Part shown: one piece after another, positions 8,958-17,588 of the stretch | How the letters are laid out: each line of letters starts with the position of its first letter | How positions within the stretch are numbered: the stretch's first letter is position 1 | NCBI GenBank assembly: GCA_004144175.1 | Contig: SEFT01000003.1 | Location: 186,001 to 250,000 of the forward strand | Length of the DNA stretch: 64,000 nt | Direction: 5' to 3' | From: Sphingobacteriales bacterium | GTDB lineage: Bacteria; Bacteroidota; Bacteroidia; Chitinophagales; Chitinophagaceae | Translations under genes and position numbers: made by a program | Notes under the pieces: model-generated | Told to the model about the DNA's origin: nothing | Databases searched by the model: none | The model's input: only the letters and a program-made list of their open reading frames with translations

Positions 8958-8989
8958 CAGAGCATCCGTTTGGATGCTCTGTTATTTTT
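8954..8989 (+). terminator. Rho-independent terminator of dapF
   Basis: The arms ATAACAGAGCATCC and GGATGCTCTGTTAT form a 14-bp perfect stem with a GTTT loop and a T run. The dapF stop codon is in the left arm. It also lies just beyond the stop of recR on the other strand and could serve both genes. Confidence 0.9.
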
Positions 8990-9004
8990 GCCACAGTTAT
9001 TTTT

Positions 9005-9628
9005 CTATTTACCCATACTTACGTAATTGTCGATGGGTAGCCGCTTGGCTATGGAACGAGCGAGCGTCATTTCATCCGCATACTCTAATTCTCCGCCAAA
9101 GGCGATGCCCCTGGCTATGGTTGTAATACGTACGGGCAAATCCTTTAATTGCCTTGCGATATAATATACCGTTGTATCACCTTCTATCGTAGGGCTCAGG
9201 GCCATTATCAGTTCCTCGACCTTATGCTCTTTGATCCGATCGTGTAGTGAGGCAATGTGTAGTTGGTCTGGGCCTATGCCATCGAGTGGCGACAGTATTC
9301 CGCCCAGCACATGGTACAATCCATTGTACTGCTGTGTACTTTCAATTGCTATTACATCTCTTATATTCTCTACTACACATACCTGCTCGCGGTTGCGCGA
9401 GGAGCTTACGCAAAGAACGCACACCTCTGCATCCGAAACATTATGGCAATGCTTACAGAATCTTACATCATGCCGCATGCGGCTGAGCGCTCCTGTAAAG
9501 CTGTCTACCTCCTGCTTCTCCATCTTTAGTAACTGCAGCACCATACGTAGCGCTGTCTTCTTCCCTATTCCTGGCAGGCGTGAGAACTCCTGCACTGCAT
9601 CCTCTATCAGCTTCGATGAAAAAATCAT
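9005..9628 (-). CDS. recR: Recombination mediator protein RecR
   Basis: RecR helps RecF/RecO load RecA onto gapped DNA. The 207-residue protein has the full domain order: a helix-hairpin-helix (FSRLPGIGKKTALRMVLQLL, residues 15-34), a four-cysteine zinc finger (C58, C61, C70, C73 in CKHC and CVLC), and a Toprim domain starting at VCVVENIRDVIAIE. The C-terminal segment TTIARGIAFGGELEYADE is the conserved Walker-B-like end of the family. It is convergent with dapF and stands alone, without the dnaX or YbaB gene found upstream of it in many bacteria. Confidence 0.96.
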   Translation of the reverse strand: MIFSSKLIEDAVQEFSRLPGIGKKTALRMVLQLLKMEKQEVDSFTGALSRMRHDVRFCKHCHNVSDAEVCVLCVSSSRNREQVCVVENIRDVIAIESTQQYNGLYHVLGGILSPLDGIGPDQLHIASLHDRIKEHKVEELIMALSPTIEGDTTVYYIARQLKDLPVRITTIARGIAFGGELEYADEMTLARSIAKRLPIDNYVSMGK

Positions 9629-9826
9629 AACCCTATCCCTTGGAAATCCGCATGAATTACACGCTAAAAATATAGTACAAATTTACTGATAATCTACGGC
9701 TTAACACCTAAAAAGCAGCACCAAACAGCGAGTAATATCTAAATGATTAGTTAAAACAAATTTTAATTTTATCCAATTATATATTACATTAGAATTATAA
9801 ATCTTTCACCAAAAACCAAAAACCAC

Positions 9827-11815
9827 ATGAAACACCAGACACCGGCTGTTTGTAAAACAGCGCTCACCGCCCTTTTGACCTTTCTCCTGCTCCCTCTTCT
9901 TTCTAAGGCTGATATCACGACCTACCACTGGCAACAAGACCTAAAAGGATTTAATATTGAGGCAATCCCGGGCACTTCCCCCACTGAATATATAGCAATT
10001 GGCACTGTATACTATCGAACAAACATAGGCGGACAAATGGTAAATGAGGGTATCCACTTTATGCACCTCAACGACAATGGGAATATTTTATGCGACAGGA
10101 CATTCTACATACCCGAAACTGCCGATGGCTACTATACGCTAATGGCTGTGGATGTAGCGGTGGAAAACCCAAATAGCTTTTGGGCAACACTGCAGTACCG
10201 TGGAGATCAGCTAACACCCGGTCACGACCGCGACGGCTTATATGTTGTCAATTTTGACGCAAGCTGTAACATAGTCAAAAATTGGGTACGCGATATGAAT
10301 GGCCTGACGACTGATGTGATGAACGAAGGCAATATATATACGCATACGTACCCAACGCATTCCCTTTTTCACAATGGTTTCCTGTACGTTTGCGGTTACC
10401 TGGGCCCTAAATGGCATGGCTACCCCATAGCACCCAATACCTTTGCCAGTGAAAAATTAGGGTTTGTATTAAAACTGGATGTGAATGACCCTATGGGGCT
10501 ACAACTGATGAATTCTTATGTATGGGACAGCCCACAAATGAGCGGCTTTCCTTACGATTATGACGTGCCTCATAAAATAAAGCTGAACAGCCGTGGCAAT
10601 ATAATGGTTGTGGGTGCTGCCAATTCGTCTGTCGACAATCAGTGCAATATAATGGCAATGGAACTTCAACCTAATAATCTCAATCCCATACGTACGAGGG
10701 TACTCAGGCATGCTACGCCACTTACCGATGTGGGACACGTACTAGGTATCTACGGTATAGACATAAGGGAAGACCGTAACACCGGAGATTATTATATACT
10801 ATCAAATCACTATAATGGAAGCTGGCCTTATAAATGGTCAGAAACACGGGTCGACTTTAGTCTTAGTGCCAGTGCCCTGCCATCTATGATTGGTATGAAC
10901 AAGAGCGAGTTCCCCGCTTATGGCGATTCTTACTTTGGCAATATGATCTTTGATGACGGCACGGTATATGGCCAGCAAATGAACACTGTTTGCGGTGCAA
11001 CAGTTCCTGCGCCACATATCAATCCTTCATTAACGAATGTAGATCCGTTCCTGAGTTTCCCTGCCATCAGTTATAACAACCTGATGGGCATACAGATAGC
11101 TAGTGTGGCGCACAAGTTACAGATGTCTATCAATGGTACAACCTGGCTATATCTAGGAGGAGGTAGTGCAATGGATATATTTCCACACATGTTTACGCCC
11201 GTGATACCCGACCCTGCTGGTAGCGGCTACAAAATGATTGCCCCGGTAAAAGACAATGGAAGCGGAAAGCTCAATGCGAAATTCATTTCCACAGACCCGG
11301 CAGGCGATGAAACACAATGCAATACTACGTATGATGACTGCGAAGAAGAGTGGACAACAGAATATGTCATCAATGACAATACGATTTCACGTGTTTACCC
11401 TCCATGGGAGACGCTGGTAGGTGCAGATGTAGACATTGATGTATTGCCAGTTGCAGAAACTGACTGTACAGGCGGCGAGTACAAACCTGCAAGCGATAAT
11501 ACGGAAAATGAGCGCAGTAAAAAATCAAGAGCCGTTTTAGAGGTATATACCAAAGTAAAGAAAGACTTTAATCTGTATCCTAACCCTGCTGTCAATGGTA
11601 CAAATATCAGTTTCTCGCTCACCGAGGCTGGTAAAGTTAATGTACAAGTGCTGGATGCATTGGGCCGCGTAGTAAGCAATGTTGCTGAAACGCAATATGA
11701 AAAAGGATATCACCGCATTACTGTAAGCACTACAGAGCTTGCGGCAGGTATCTATATCATTAAGCTACAAACCACCCAACAGACACTTACACGCCAGCTT
11801 ACAGTAACTAAGTAA
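9827..11815 (+). CDS. T9SS type A sorting-domain secreted protein, function unknown
   Basis: This is a 662-residue secreted protein. The signal peptide covers about residues 9-29 (ALTALLTFLLLPLLSKA). A large beta-rich body follows with no domain I recognise. It contains repeated aromatic and glycine-rich segments such as YYILSNHYNGSW and WLYLGGGSAMDIFPHMF. A Cys- and acid-rich patch (CNTTYDDCEEEW) is near residue 505. The last 75 residues are a type IX secretion sorting domain: LYPNPAVNGTNISFSL, VQVLDALGRVV, GIYIIKLQ and a final Lys. It is therefore predicted to cross the outer membrane by T9SS and be cell-surface or released. It is monocistronic, with an AT-rich upstream region and its own terminator. 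Confidence 0.85.
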   Translation: MKHQTPAVCKTALTALLTFLLLPLLSKADITTYHWQQDLKGFNIEAIPGTSPTEYIAIGTVYYRTNIGGQMVNEGIHFMHLNDNGNILCDRTFYIPETADGYYTLMAVDVAVENPNSFWATLQYRGDQLTPGHDRDGLYVVNFDASCNIVKNWVRDMNGLTTDVMNEGNIYTHTYPTHSLFHNGFLYVCGYLGPKWHGYPIAPNTFASEKLGFVLKLDVNDPMGLQLMNSYVWDSPQMSGFPYDYDVPHKIKLNSRGNIMVVGAANSSVDNQCNIMAMELQPNNLNPIRTRVLRHATPLTDVGHVLGIYGIDIREDRNTGDYYILSNHYNGSWPYKWSETRVDFSLSASALPSMIGMNKSEFPAYGDSYFGNMIFDDGTVYGQQMNTVCGATVPAPHINPSLTNVDPFLSFPAISYNNLMGIQIASVAHKLQMSINGTTWLYLGGGSAMDIFPHMFTPVIPDPAGSGYKMIAPVKDNGSGKLNAKFISTDPAGDETQCNTTYDDCEEEWTTEYVINDNTISRVYPPWETLVGADVDIDVLPVAETDCTGGEYKPASDNTENERSKKSRAVLEVYTKVKKDFNLYPNPAVNGTNISFSLTEAGKVNVQVLDALGRVVSNVAETQYEKGYHRITVSTTELAAGIYIIKLQTTQQTLTRQLTVTK

Positions 11816-11830
11816 AACGATCAGATTTTT

Positions 11831-11869
11831 AAAATTAGAACCGCCTCTTCCTGAGGCGGTTCTAATTTT
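11831..11869 (+). terminator. Rho-independent terminator after the T9SS cargo gene
   Basis: A 17-bp perfect stem (left arm 11831-11847, right arm 11853-11869; core GAACCGCCTC/GAGGCGGTTC) has a TTCCT loop. The flanks are AAAA and TTTT, so it could act in both directions. Confidence 0.92.
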
Positions 11870-12264
11870 AATTCCACAATATTAAGACACGAACCTTGGC
11901 AATAAATTACTGCGATAATAAGGATAGTAGACCTATTGTCATAATTAAATGTACAGACCGTTGATTTATTGAACACTCAGTCGCTAGCAATCCTCTTATC
12001 ATTACTTGACCGCCGATTAGGGCCAGGCTTTAAACCTGGCTAAACACTATCACACATTGACAGTTTGCATTCTTAGCACCTGCCACAAATGGCGACATCG
12101 GGTGATAATGCCTTGAGACCTTGCCGCGGCAGAATATATATTTCATCCCTGTTGGTAAATAAGCAGGCCTAATCCGACATATTGCCGGTGCCGTCATTAC
12201 TATTGTATCAAGAGCACCTCTTTAAGCACTGAGATTCAACGGCAACATTCGACCCTATAAAGAA
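11870..12264. other. Long spacer without a gene
   Basis: About 395 bases between two terminators show no credible open frame on either strand, no tRNA-like T-loop and no repeat. The only structure I see is a near-perfect dyad, GCCAGG-CTTTAAA-CCTGGC, at 12022-12040. The stretch could be decayed coding sequence, but I cannot identify a parent gene. Confidence 0.5.
12022..12040. repeat. 19-nt inverted repeat GCCAGG-CTTTAAA-CCTGGC
   Basis: Two 6-nt arms flank a 7-nt centre that is itself almost palindromic. It could be an operator-like site or a small hairpin. No gene starts within 200 bp in either direction, so no target is evident. Confidence 0.4.
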
Positions 12265-12287
12265 AGGGCCCGGATTATCCAGGCCCT
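12265..12287 (-). terminator. Terminator of the leftward T9SS cargo gene
   Basis: The stem AGGGCC(C)GGAT / ATCC(A)GGCCCT has one mismatch. On the minus strand it is followed by TTTCTTTAT. It is nearly identical to the terminator at 13289-13311. Confidence 0.85.
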
Positions 12288-12310
12288 CTACTGATATTTG
12301 TCTTGATAGC

Positions 12311-13081
12311 TTATTTTGCGATCATCAGCTTACCTGCTGTAGCTTGGTTACCCATCTGTACATTGTACAGATAAAGACCGTTAGCCAGGTGCTCTGTATT
12401 GAATGGGATGTTGTGTTTACCAGTCTCCAGGTTCTTTCTGTTCTCAGTCAGAATAACGCGACCAGTCATATCCATAATTCTGATAGTAACATCACCAGTA
12501 TACTGCATGTTCAGACCGAAGCTAACTGCATTTTGAGCAGGGTTAGGGAATACTTCCGCAGTATTAGTGTTACCAAAAGTGATAGATGCATCATCTATAC
12601 CAGTCGGGTTAGCCTTCCAGGTAAAGGTAGCGCAACCATTGTTGTTAGTCATTGTGTAATCTTTGATAGAGTCAGCCGCTGTCTTTCTAAAAGGATAAGC
12701 AACACCGCACCAAGCTCTTTGAGAGTCTGCCTGAGATGTGTAGTTTGGTTTAATTCCAGAAACCCTGATGTGCATTGTATCACCACTCATCAGTTTCCTG
12801 CCCCAGCGCCAAAACAGGTTAGCAGATCCGCCACCGCTTTGAGCAAAGGAAACTATTTTACCTTGCAAAGTCCAGTAATAAAAAATACTGTCACTAACTT
12901 TAACTGAATCCGGGCCCAGGTTTTTAACAACCATCAAGGCGTCAAATGTACCACCCGGCTGAAGGACCGTGCTTGCTGTAGGTGTTTGGAGGGTTACCTG
13001 AAGATCGGCCTTTCTTTGTTGAGCAGATACACTGCCAGCTACGCCGATACACAGAAGTAATAATAAGTAGATACGCTTCAT
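12311..13081 (-). CDS. T9SS-sorted CARDB-like protein, paralogue 1
   Basis: This is a 256-residue secreted protein with a signal peptide (MKRIYLLLLLCIGVAGSVSA). The middle domain at about residues 25-150 resembles a CARDB/DUF11-type beta-sandwich: DLQVTLQTPTAST, PGGTFDALMVVKNLGPDSV, GDTMHIRVSGIKPNY. A T9SS type A sorting domain covers the last 80 residues (VFPNPAQNAVSF, IRIMDMTGRVI, NGLYLYNVQMG, ending KLMIAK). It is clearly a tandem duplicate of the gene at 13337-14101: same length, order of motifs, TWKANPTGI linker and final residues. The function is unknown; it is probably a surface or matrix protein. Two cysteines (in WCGVAY and GCATFTW) may form a disulphide. Confidence 0.85.
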   Translation of the reverse strand: MKRIYLLLLLCIGVAGSVSAQQRKADLQVTLQTPTASTVLQPGGTFDALMVVKNLGPDSVKVSDSIFYYWTLQGKIVSFAQSGGGSANLFWRWGRKLMSGDTMHIRVSGIKPNYTSQADSQRAWCGVAYPFRKTAADSIKDYTMTNNNGCATFTWKANPTGIDDASITFGNTNTAEVFPNPAQNAVSFGLNMQYTGDVTIRIMDMTGRVILTENRKNLETGKHNIPFNTEHLANGLYLYNVQMGNQATAGKLMIAK

Positions 13082-13288
13082 AATGCATTTGTTTTTTTGT
13101 GAAAAATTAGACTAAAATCTAAAATATATAATTCAAATCTATTTTCAAAACAACTTGTGTCATATTCTCGTCATATGGCAACATAACTGGTGCTGATTAC
13201 ATAAGAATTGACTGCACTGTAGAAAATTAGCGATGTAAACTGCATGGTGCGGATAACCCCCAATCACCATACAGCTACGCATAAAGAA

Positions 13289-13311
13289 AGGGCCCGGATC
13301 ATCCGGGCCCT
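13289..13311 (-). terminator. Terminator of the second T9SS cargo gene
   Basis: The perfect stem AGGGCCCGGAT / ATCCGGGCCCT has a one-base loop centre and TTTCTTTAT following on the minus strand. It is the duplicate of the terminator at 12265-12287. Confidence 0.88.
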
Positions 13312-13336
13312 GTTCCAATTTTATTATCGAAATCTA

Positions 13337-14101
13337 CTACTTAGCAATCATTAGTTTGCCTGAAGTATTCTCATTACCCATGTTGATGCTGTAGATGTAC
13401 AGACCATCAGGCAATGTAGCTGTGCTAAAAGGTATAGAGTGTTTACCTTCAGCCACGTTACGCTTGTTATCGCTGAATACTACACGGCCGGAAAGATCCA
13501 TAACTTTAATAGATACGTCACCAGTATATGCCATATCGATTTCAATATTAGCATTCGTCTTAGCCGGGTTAGGATACAATTTCGCAGTATTAGTAAATCC
13601 TTCAGTGATGTTCACATCATTGATACCTGTAGGGTTAGCTTTCCATGTGAAAGAAACGCAAGATTTGTTGTTTGCTGTCGAAGGATCTTTAATAGTATCA
13701 CCTACTACATCGCGGTAAGGCAGGATGTTGATACACAACTCTTTTACTGAATCTGCCTGAGATTTGTAGTTAGGCTTCAGACCTGGCAATTTAATGTGTG
13801 TAGTGTCGTTAACTTTCAAAGGACGGTTCCATGTAATCCAAAACACACCTTGCTGGCCACCGATAGGTACTTGTTGAGGTATACCATTAAGAGTAAAATA
13901 GTAGCTAATAGAATCAGCTTTTTTCAGCGAATCTTTACCCAGGTTTTGTATTACAACATCAATAGAAAATGTACCACCGGCCGGCATTTGATAACCAGCA
14001 ACCGGAGATGCAAAACTTGCTTTAAGATCTACTTCTCTTTGAGCAAATGCACTCAACGTTCCGGCAGCAAGAAGGAAAAACAATAAGTAAATACGCTTCA
14101 T
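13337..14101 (-). CDS. T9SS-sorted CARDB-like protein, paralogue 2
   Basis: This 254-residue secreted protein is the tandem paralogue of the gene at 12311-13081. It has a signal peptide (MKRIYLLFFLLAAGTLSAFA), a CARDB-like domain (VDLKASFASPVAGYQMPAGG, VVIQNLGKDSLKKADS, NDTTHIKLPGLKPNY), the TWKANPTGI linker, and a T9SS sorting domain (LYPNPAKTNANIEI, IKVMDLSGRVVF, DGLYIYSINMG, KLMIAK). The two conserved cysteines are kept here as LCINIL and SCVSFTW. Each copy has its own spacer and terminator, so they are separate transcription units. No substrate or ligand can be inferred. Confidence 0.85.
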   Translation of the reverse strand: MKRIYLLFFLLAAGTLSAFAQREVDLKASFASPVAGYQMPAGGTFSIDVVIQNLGKDSLKKADSISYYFTLNGIPQQVPIGGQQGVFWITWNRPLKVNDTTHIKLPGLKPNYKSQADSVKELCINILPYRDVVGDTIKDPSTANNKSCVSFTWKANPTGINDVNITEGFTNTAKLYPNPAKTNANIEIDMAYTGDVSIKVMDLSGRVVFSDNKRNVAEGKHSIPFSTATLPDGLYIYSINMGNENTSGKLMIAK

Positions 14102-14267
14102 TTTTTAGGTTTTAATTTGAATTAAGAATTTTGTGATTGAGGAGCTAAGATATAAATATTTCCTAGAAAACCGCGAAATTTGGTAACGGGAATTCTATTA
14201 CTTACCAGCCTTCTTTAATTATATGTTAGAATATGCAGATTGAATTGACAGTTGCATGACAAATCAT

Positions 14268-14597
14268 TCATAGCTTTTCATTCCCCTTATGCCTAGTTCT
14301 ATCTCTAATCGTTTTCTTTTCTATGTTTTTTTGCAATGCAGCTGTTAGATCTACATTTGTTTGGTTAGCAAGGCAAAGCAACACCCATAGCACATCGGCC
14401 ATTTCATCGGCTATTAATTTGCCCTTGTCACTTTCTTTGTAAGATTGTTCTCCGTATTCCCGTACCATCAGTCGCGCCAGTTCTCCTGTTTCCTCCATCA
14501 GTATACCCAGGTTGGTAAGCTCGTTGAAGTAGCGAACACCTATGGTCTTTATCCAGTCATCTACCTGCTGCTGTGCCTCTCGTATAGTTATCTCCAT
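14268..14597 (-). CDS. MazG-like nucleotide pyrophosphohydrolase
   Basis: This is a 109-residue all-alpha NTP-PPase of the MazG-like superfamily. The metal-binding pattern is visible: EETGELARL (an ExxE pair) and, after about 28 residues, DEMADVLWVLLCLAN (ExxD). Such enzymes hydrolyse (d)NTPs to monophosphates, often house-cleaning damaged nucleotides. The single short domain resembles stand-alone MazG-like proteins, not the double-domain MazG. I start at the ATG complementary to 14595-14597, which gives MEITIREAQQQVDDW; an upstream in-frame ATG adds ten polar residues with no conservation signal. It is divergent from the MoxR gene. Confidence 0.82.
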   Translation of the reverse strand: MEITIREAQQQVDDWIKTIGVRYFNELTNLGILMEETGELARLMVREYGEQSYKESDKGKLIADEMADVLWVLLCLANQTNVDLTAALQKNIEKKTIRDRTRHKGNEKL

Positions 14598-14669
14598 ATA
14601 ATATCTGTTATTTGTTTGTTTACACAAAATAATAGAACTTCCACGTTTATACTAAAGCCATAATAACAG

Positions 14670-15632
14670 ATGCAATTTGCAACCGATATAGAAGCAGCAA
14701 AAGCCGTAAAAGAAAAGTTTCAGGAGATAAAAAATGCGATAGGTAAAGTAATAGTAGGCCAGGACGATGTAGTGGACAAGCTGATCATATCGATACTCTG
14801 CAATGGCCATAGCCTGCTGGTGGGTGTACCCGGCCTGGCTAAGACCCTGCTGGTAAAAACAGTGGCCGATGTGCTGGACCTGTCCTTTAAAAGAATACAG
14901 TTTACCCCCGACCTGATGCCCAGCGATATAGTGGGTGCCGAGATACTGGATGAGCAAAGACAATTCCGCTTTATTAAAGGACCCGTATTTGCCAACATCA
15001 TCCTGGCCGATGAGATCAACCGTACACCACCTAAGACACAAGCTTCTCTACTGGAGGCCATGCAGGAACGTAACGTAACTGCGGGCGGTACATTATACAA
15101 ATTACCCGCACCCTTCTTTGTACTAGCCACACAAAACCCCATAGAACAGGAAGGAACCTATCCTCTACCCGAAGCGCAGCTCGACAGGTTCATGTTCCAG
15201 ATAATGCTCGACTACCCGAGCTTTGCAGAAGAAGTTGCCATCGTGCGTAACACCACTGGCGCTATGGATGTCAGCCTGCCTAAGGTATTGGATGCGGAAG
15301 CTATACTTTACTTCCAGGATCTGATACGCCGCGTACCGGTGCCAGATAATGTATTGGAATACGCAGTAAGTATGGTGCAAAAAACAAGACCAAATACACA
15401 GGGCGCACCTGCCGTGAGCAAACAATACATAGCTTACGGCGCAGGCCCACGCGCTTCGCAATACCTGATACTAGGCGCCAAATGTCATGCATTGCTCAGC
15501 GGCAAATATTCACCCGACATAGAGGATGTACAGGCAATGGCTATGTCGGTACTACGCCACAGGGTGGTACGCAATTACAAGGCAGAAGCGGAAGGCATAT
15601 CGCAGGAATCTTTGATAAAGCAACTATTTTAG
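14670..15632 (+). CDS. MoxR family AAA+ ATPase
   Basis: This is a 320-residue AAA+ ATPase of the MoxR subgroup. Walker A is GVPGLAKT (residues 52-59), Walker B is IILADEINR, and the MoxR-typical stretch is PPKTQASLLEAMQER. Sensor 1 is ATQNPIEQEGTYPLPEAQ, and YIAYGAGPRASQ is near the C-terminal lid. MoxR ATPases act as chaperones that work with von Willebrand A or DUF58 proteins encoded next door. None is adjacent here: the next gene is a DinB-like protein 4 bp downstream. Its client is therefore unknown. Confidence 0.93.
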   Translation: MQFATDIEAAKAVKEKFQEIKNAIGKVIVGQDDVVDKLIISILCNGHSLLVGVPGLAKTLLVKTVADVLDLSFKRIQFTPDLMPSDIVGAEILDEQRQFRFIKGPVFANIILADEINRTPPKTQASLLEAMQERNVTAGGTLYKLPAPFFVLATQNPIEQEGTYPLPEAQLDRFMFQIMLDYPSFAEEVAIVRNTTGAMDVSLPKVLDAEAILYFQDLIRRVPVPDNVLEYAVSMVQKTRPNTQGAPAVSKQYIAYGAGPRASQYLILGAKCHALLSGKYSPDIEDVQAMAMSVLRHRVVRNYKAEAEGISQESLIKQLF

Positions 15633-15636
15633 GCAA

Positions 15637-16110
15637 ATGGAGAACATTGGACAAAAGGCATATTTCTTAAGAAACGAGTATGTAGGCAAACTACAAATGC
15701 TGCGACCGGAAACACAGCGTAGATGGGGTAAAATGAACGCGCAGCAAATGGTAGAGCATATGGCCGAATATATAGCGCTGGCCAGCGGCATGATAAAGAC
15801 CGACAAAATAGTAACGCCAGAAGAAAATCTGGAAGGATACCGCAGATTCCTTTCATCTGAAAAAGAATTCAAAGAAAATACGCCCAATGTGCTGATGCCG
15901 GAGGAACCCGCACCGGTAAAACACGCAACGCTTGAAGAAGCCATAGCTGCACTGAAACAAGAAGTAGAATATCTCTTCAAGGCTTTTGAAGACAACTTTG
16001 ATAAAAAGACATTGAACGCCATTTTTGGTGAGCTGGACTATGAGATGACCATACAACTGCTATACAAGCATGCATGGCATCACCTGAAGCAGTTTGGCAT
16101 TATGGAGTAG
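15637..16110 (+). CDS. DinB/YfiT-like putative metalloprotein (DUF1569-like)
   Basis: This is a 157-residue helical protein. The segments RRWGKMNAQQMVEHMAEYIAL (one metal-type His) and, near the C-terminus, YKHAWHHLKQFGIME give a spaced-His pattern like DinB/YfiT four-helix proteins, and the overall look fits DUF1569. A thiol-dependent transferase or hydrolase function is known for some DinB-like proteins, including bacillithiol-linked ones; a link to bshC in this genome is speculation. It lies 4 bp after moxR and is probably co-transcribed. Its stop is 1 bp from the stop of the convergent GT39-like gene. Confidence 0.6.
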   Translation: MENIGQKAYFLRNEYVGKLQMLRPETQRRWGKMNAQQMVEHMAEYIALASGMIKTDKIVTPEENLEGYRRFLSSEKEFKENTPNVLMPEEPAPVKHATLEEAIAALKQEVEYLFKAFEDNFDKKTLNAIFGELDYEMTIQLLYKHAWHHLKQFGIME

Positions 16111-16111
16111 T

Positions 16112-17575
16112 TCAGTCAGGCTTGCAGTAAATGAATACATAGCAGCCTTCGGTGGCAAAAGAATCTGTTAGCTGGATATGATTATCCAGCTTTTTTTTGC
16201 CCTCAAAGCTATCAAACACAATAGTGTAGAGAAAAGCAGGCTTGCCTTGAATATTAGTAGCAAGCGAATCATAGTCAATGCCGCCGGACAGTAGATGAGC
16301 ATGCCGGATCGCATGCCACTTATCTTTATCAGGATGCATTTCTGTATAGTATAGGTATGCATGCTCGGCACCTACTACTACATAAAGATCGTTACCGGCA
16401 ACACCTTTTTTATTCAGATAATCTAGCCCTCGTGTTATCTCCTCCTGCTCAAACGGCTGTGTAAAAAGGTCGAGACGCTGATAACCAAATACACAGAGTA
16501 TGGCTATAGAGACTGCTAAAAACCTTAATGTTTTATTGCTTAGCAATCGTACAAACCCATATGCCATCGAGACGTACAACAAGGGCATTATAACCAGCGT
16601 TAGCCTCGGTATAAGCGAGTACTGATTCATAGCCGCAGCAGCGATCATACATACTAAGGGTAGTATAAAAAGTACGCTCTTTGCTCTGTGGTTACGGAGC
16701 AGACTTACCACGCCAACTGCCAGCAGTATAAGATTGAAGTATATAGTATACCACTTATCTCCTACAGCTACTTTCAGTATCGACAGAAGTACATCTTTAT
16801 TATGCCCCCATTCAGCGAGAGAGCCGGGTAAGGCAAATAGAAAAAAGTTTTGATGATAGTTTTGAAGATAGCCCGAATGTATCTGTGGCTTAAGTATAAT
16901 GAAATAATACAAGGCAAATTGAAGGATCCATAGTACGGCAATCACCACCACAATACCAGCTTTTCGCACATCTTTCGAGACCTGCACCAGGTAATACAAG
17001 CCAATGCCTGCCAAAATAAAAACGGATGGCATACTCGCCCATATGGACAGGCTACCTGCTACTAGCCAGATGAAAAAGAATCTTCCCCGCTGCGCTTTCA
17101 ATACATCAACTACCAGCGCCAGGTACACCAGCAGGGTGGCGATAAACATATCGGGAATGTATTGCTTCAGTTCCGTACCATACCGCACATACATAAAGCC
17201 AGTAGCCATCAGGGACAATGGATACAACGCTACAGCTGCACTGGTCTCCCTTTTTAATATCCTCCACAAAAAGTAAAGGCTACCTACACCTGCTATAAAA
17301 GGCCATAGCCTGAGTGCTGCCTCGCAATAACCAAACAAAATTGCAGACAGCTTAACGATCCACAGATAAAGCGGAGGTGCGTACTGGTAATAGTCGAGCG
17401 GCGTTGTCAAACCGATAAAACCACGCTCGTATATATTCCGGGCTACACTTGCCTCATCTATCCACAGGCAGCGGCTATCGGCCAGTACTTTTAGACGCAA
17501 CGCAATACCCAGCAGTATGATGGCTGCCGCCGCTATGCTGTATGCATATTGATATTTTTTTGCCGGATTATTCAT
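16112..17575 (-). CDS. GT39/ArnT-like membrane glycosyltransferase, copy 1
   Basis: This is a 487-residue polytopic membrane protein with about 10-12 hydrophobic segments. After the first segment comes CLWIDEASVARNIYERGF, where the D-E pair matches the catalytic acidic motif of GT39/GT83 (PMT/ArnT) glycosyltransferases in the first periplasmic loop. Further family-like traits are YAPPLYLWIVKLS, a Tyr/Arg-rich loop (YVRYGTELKQYIPD), and a C-terminal soluble domain of about 100 residues. Such enzymes transfer sugars from polyprenyl phosphates to lipid or protein on the periplasmic side. It is a tandem paralogue of 17589-19091, and the two are spaced by 13 bp, so they form an operon. Confidence 0.75.
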   Translation of the reverse strand: MNNPAKKYQYAYSIAAAAIILLGIALRLKVLADSRCLWIDEASVARNIYERGFIGLTTPLDYYQYAPPLYLWIVKLSAILFGYCEAALRLWPFIAGVGSLYFLWRILKRETSAAVALYPLSLMATGFMYVRYGTELKQYIPDMFIATLLVYLALVVDVLKAQRGRFFFIWLVAGSLSIWASMPSVFILAGIGLYYLVQVSKDVRKAGIVVVIAVLWILQFALYYFIILKPQIHSGYLQNYHQNFFLFALPGSLAEWGHNKDVLLSILKVAVGDKWYTIYFNLILLAVGVVSLLRNHRAKSVLFILPLVCMIAAAAMNQYSLIPRLTLVIMPLLYVSMAYGFVRLLSNKTLRFLAVSIAILCVFGYQRLDLFTQPFEQEEITRGLDYLNKKGVAGNDLYVVVGAEHAYLYYTEMHPDKDKWHAIRHAHLLSGGIDYDSLATNIQGKPAFLYTIVFDSFEGKKKLDNHIQLTDSFATEGCYVFIYCKPD

Positions 17576-17588
17576 TGCTGTTGATCAA

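Noticed and set aside
14670..15632. MoxR ATPase as part of a VWA-protein defence or metal-chaperone system
   Set aside because: No von Willebrand A, DUF58 or protease gene lies next to it; the adjacent DinB-like gene gives no support for such a system.
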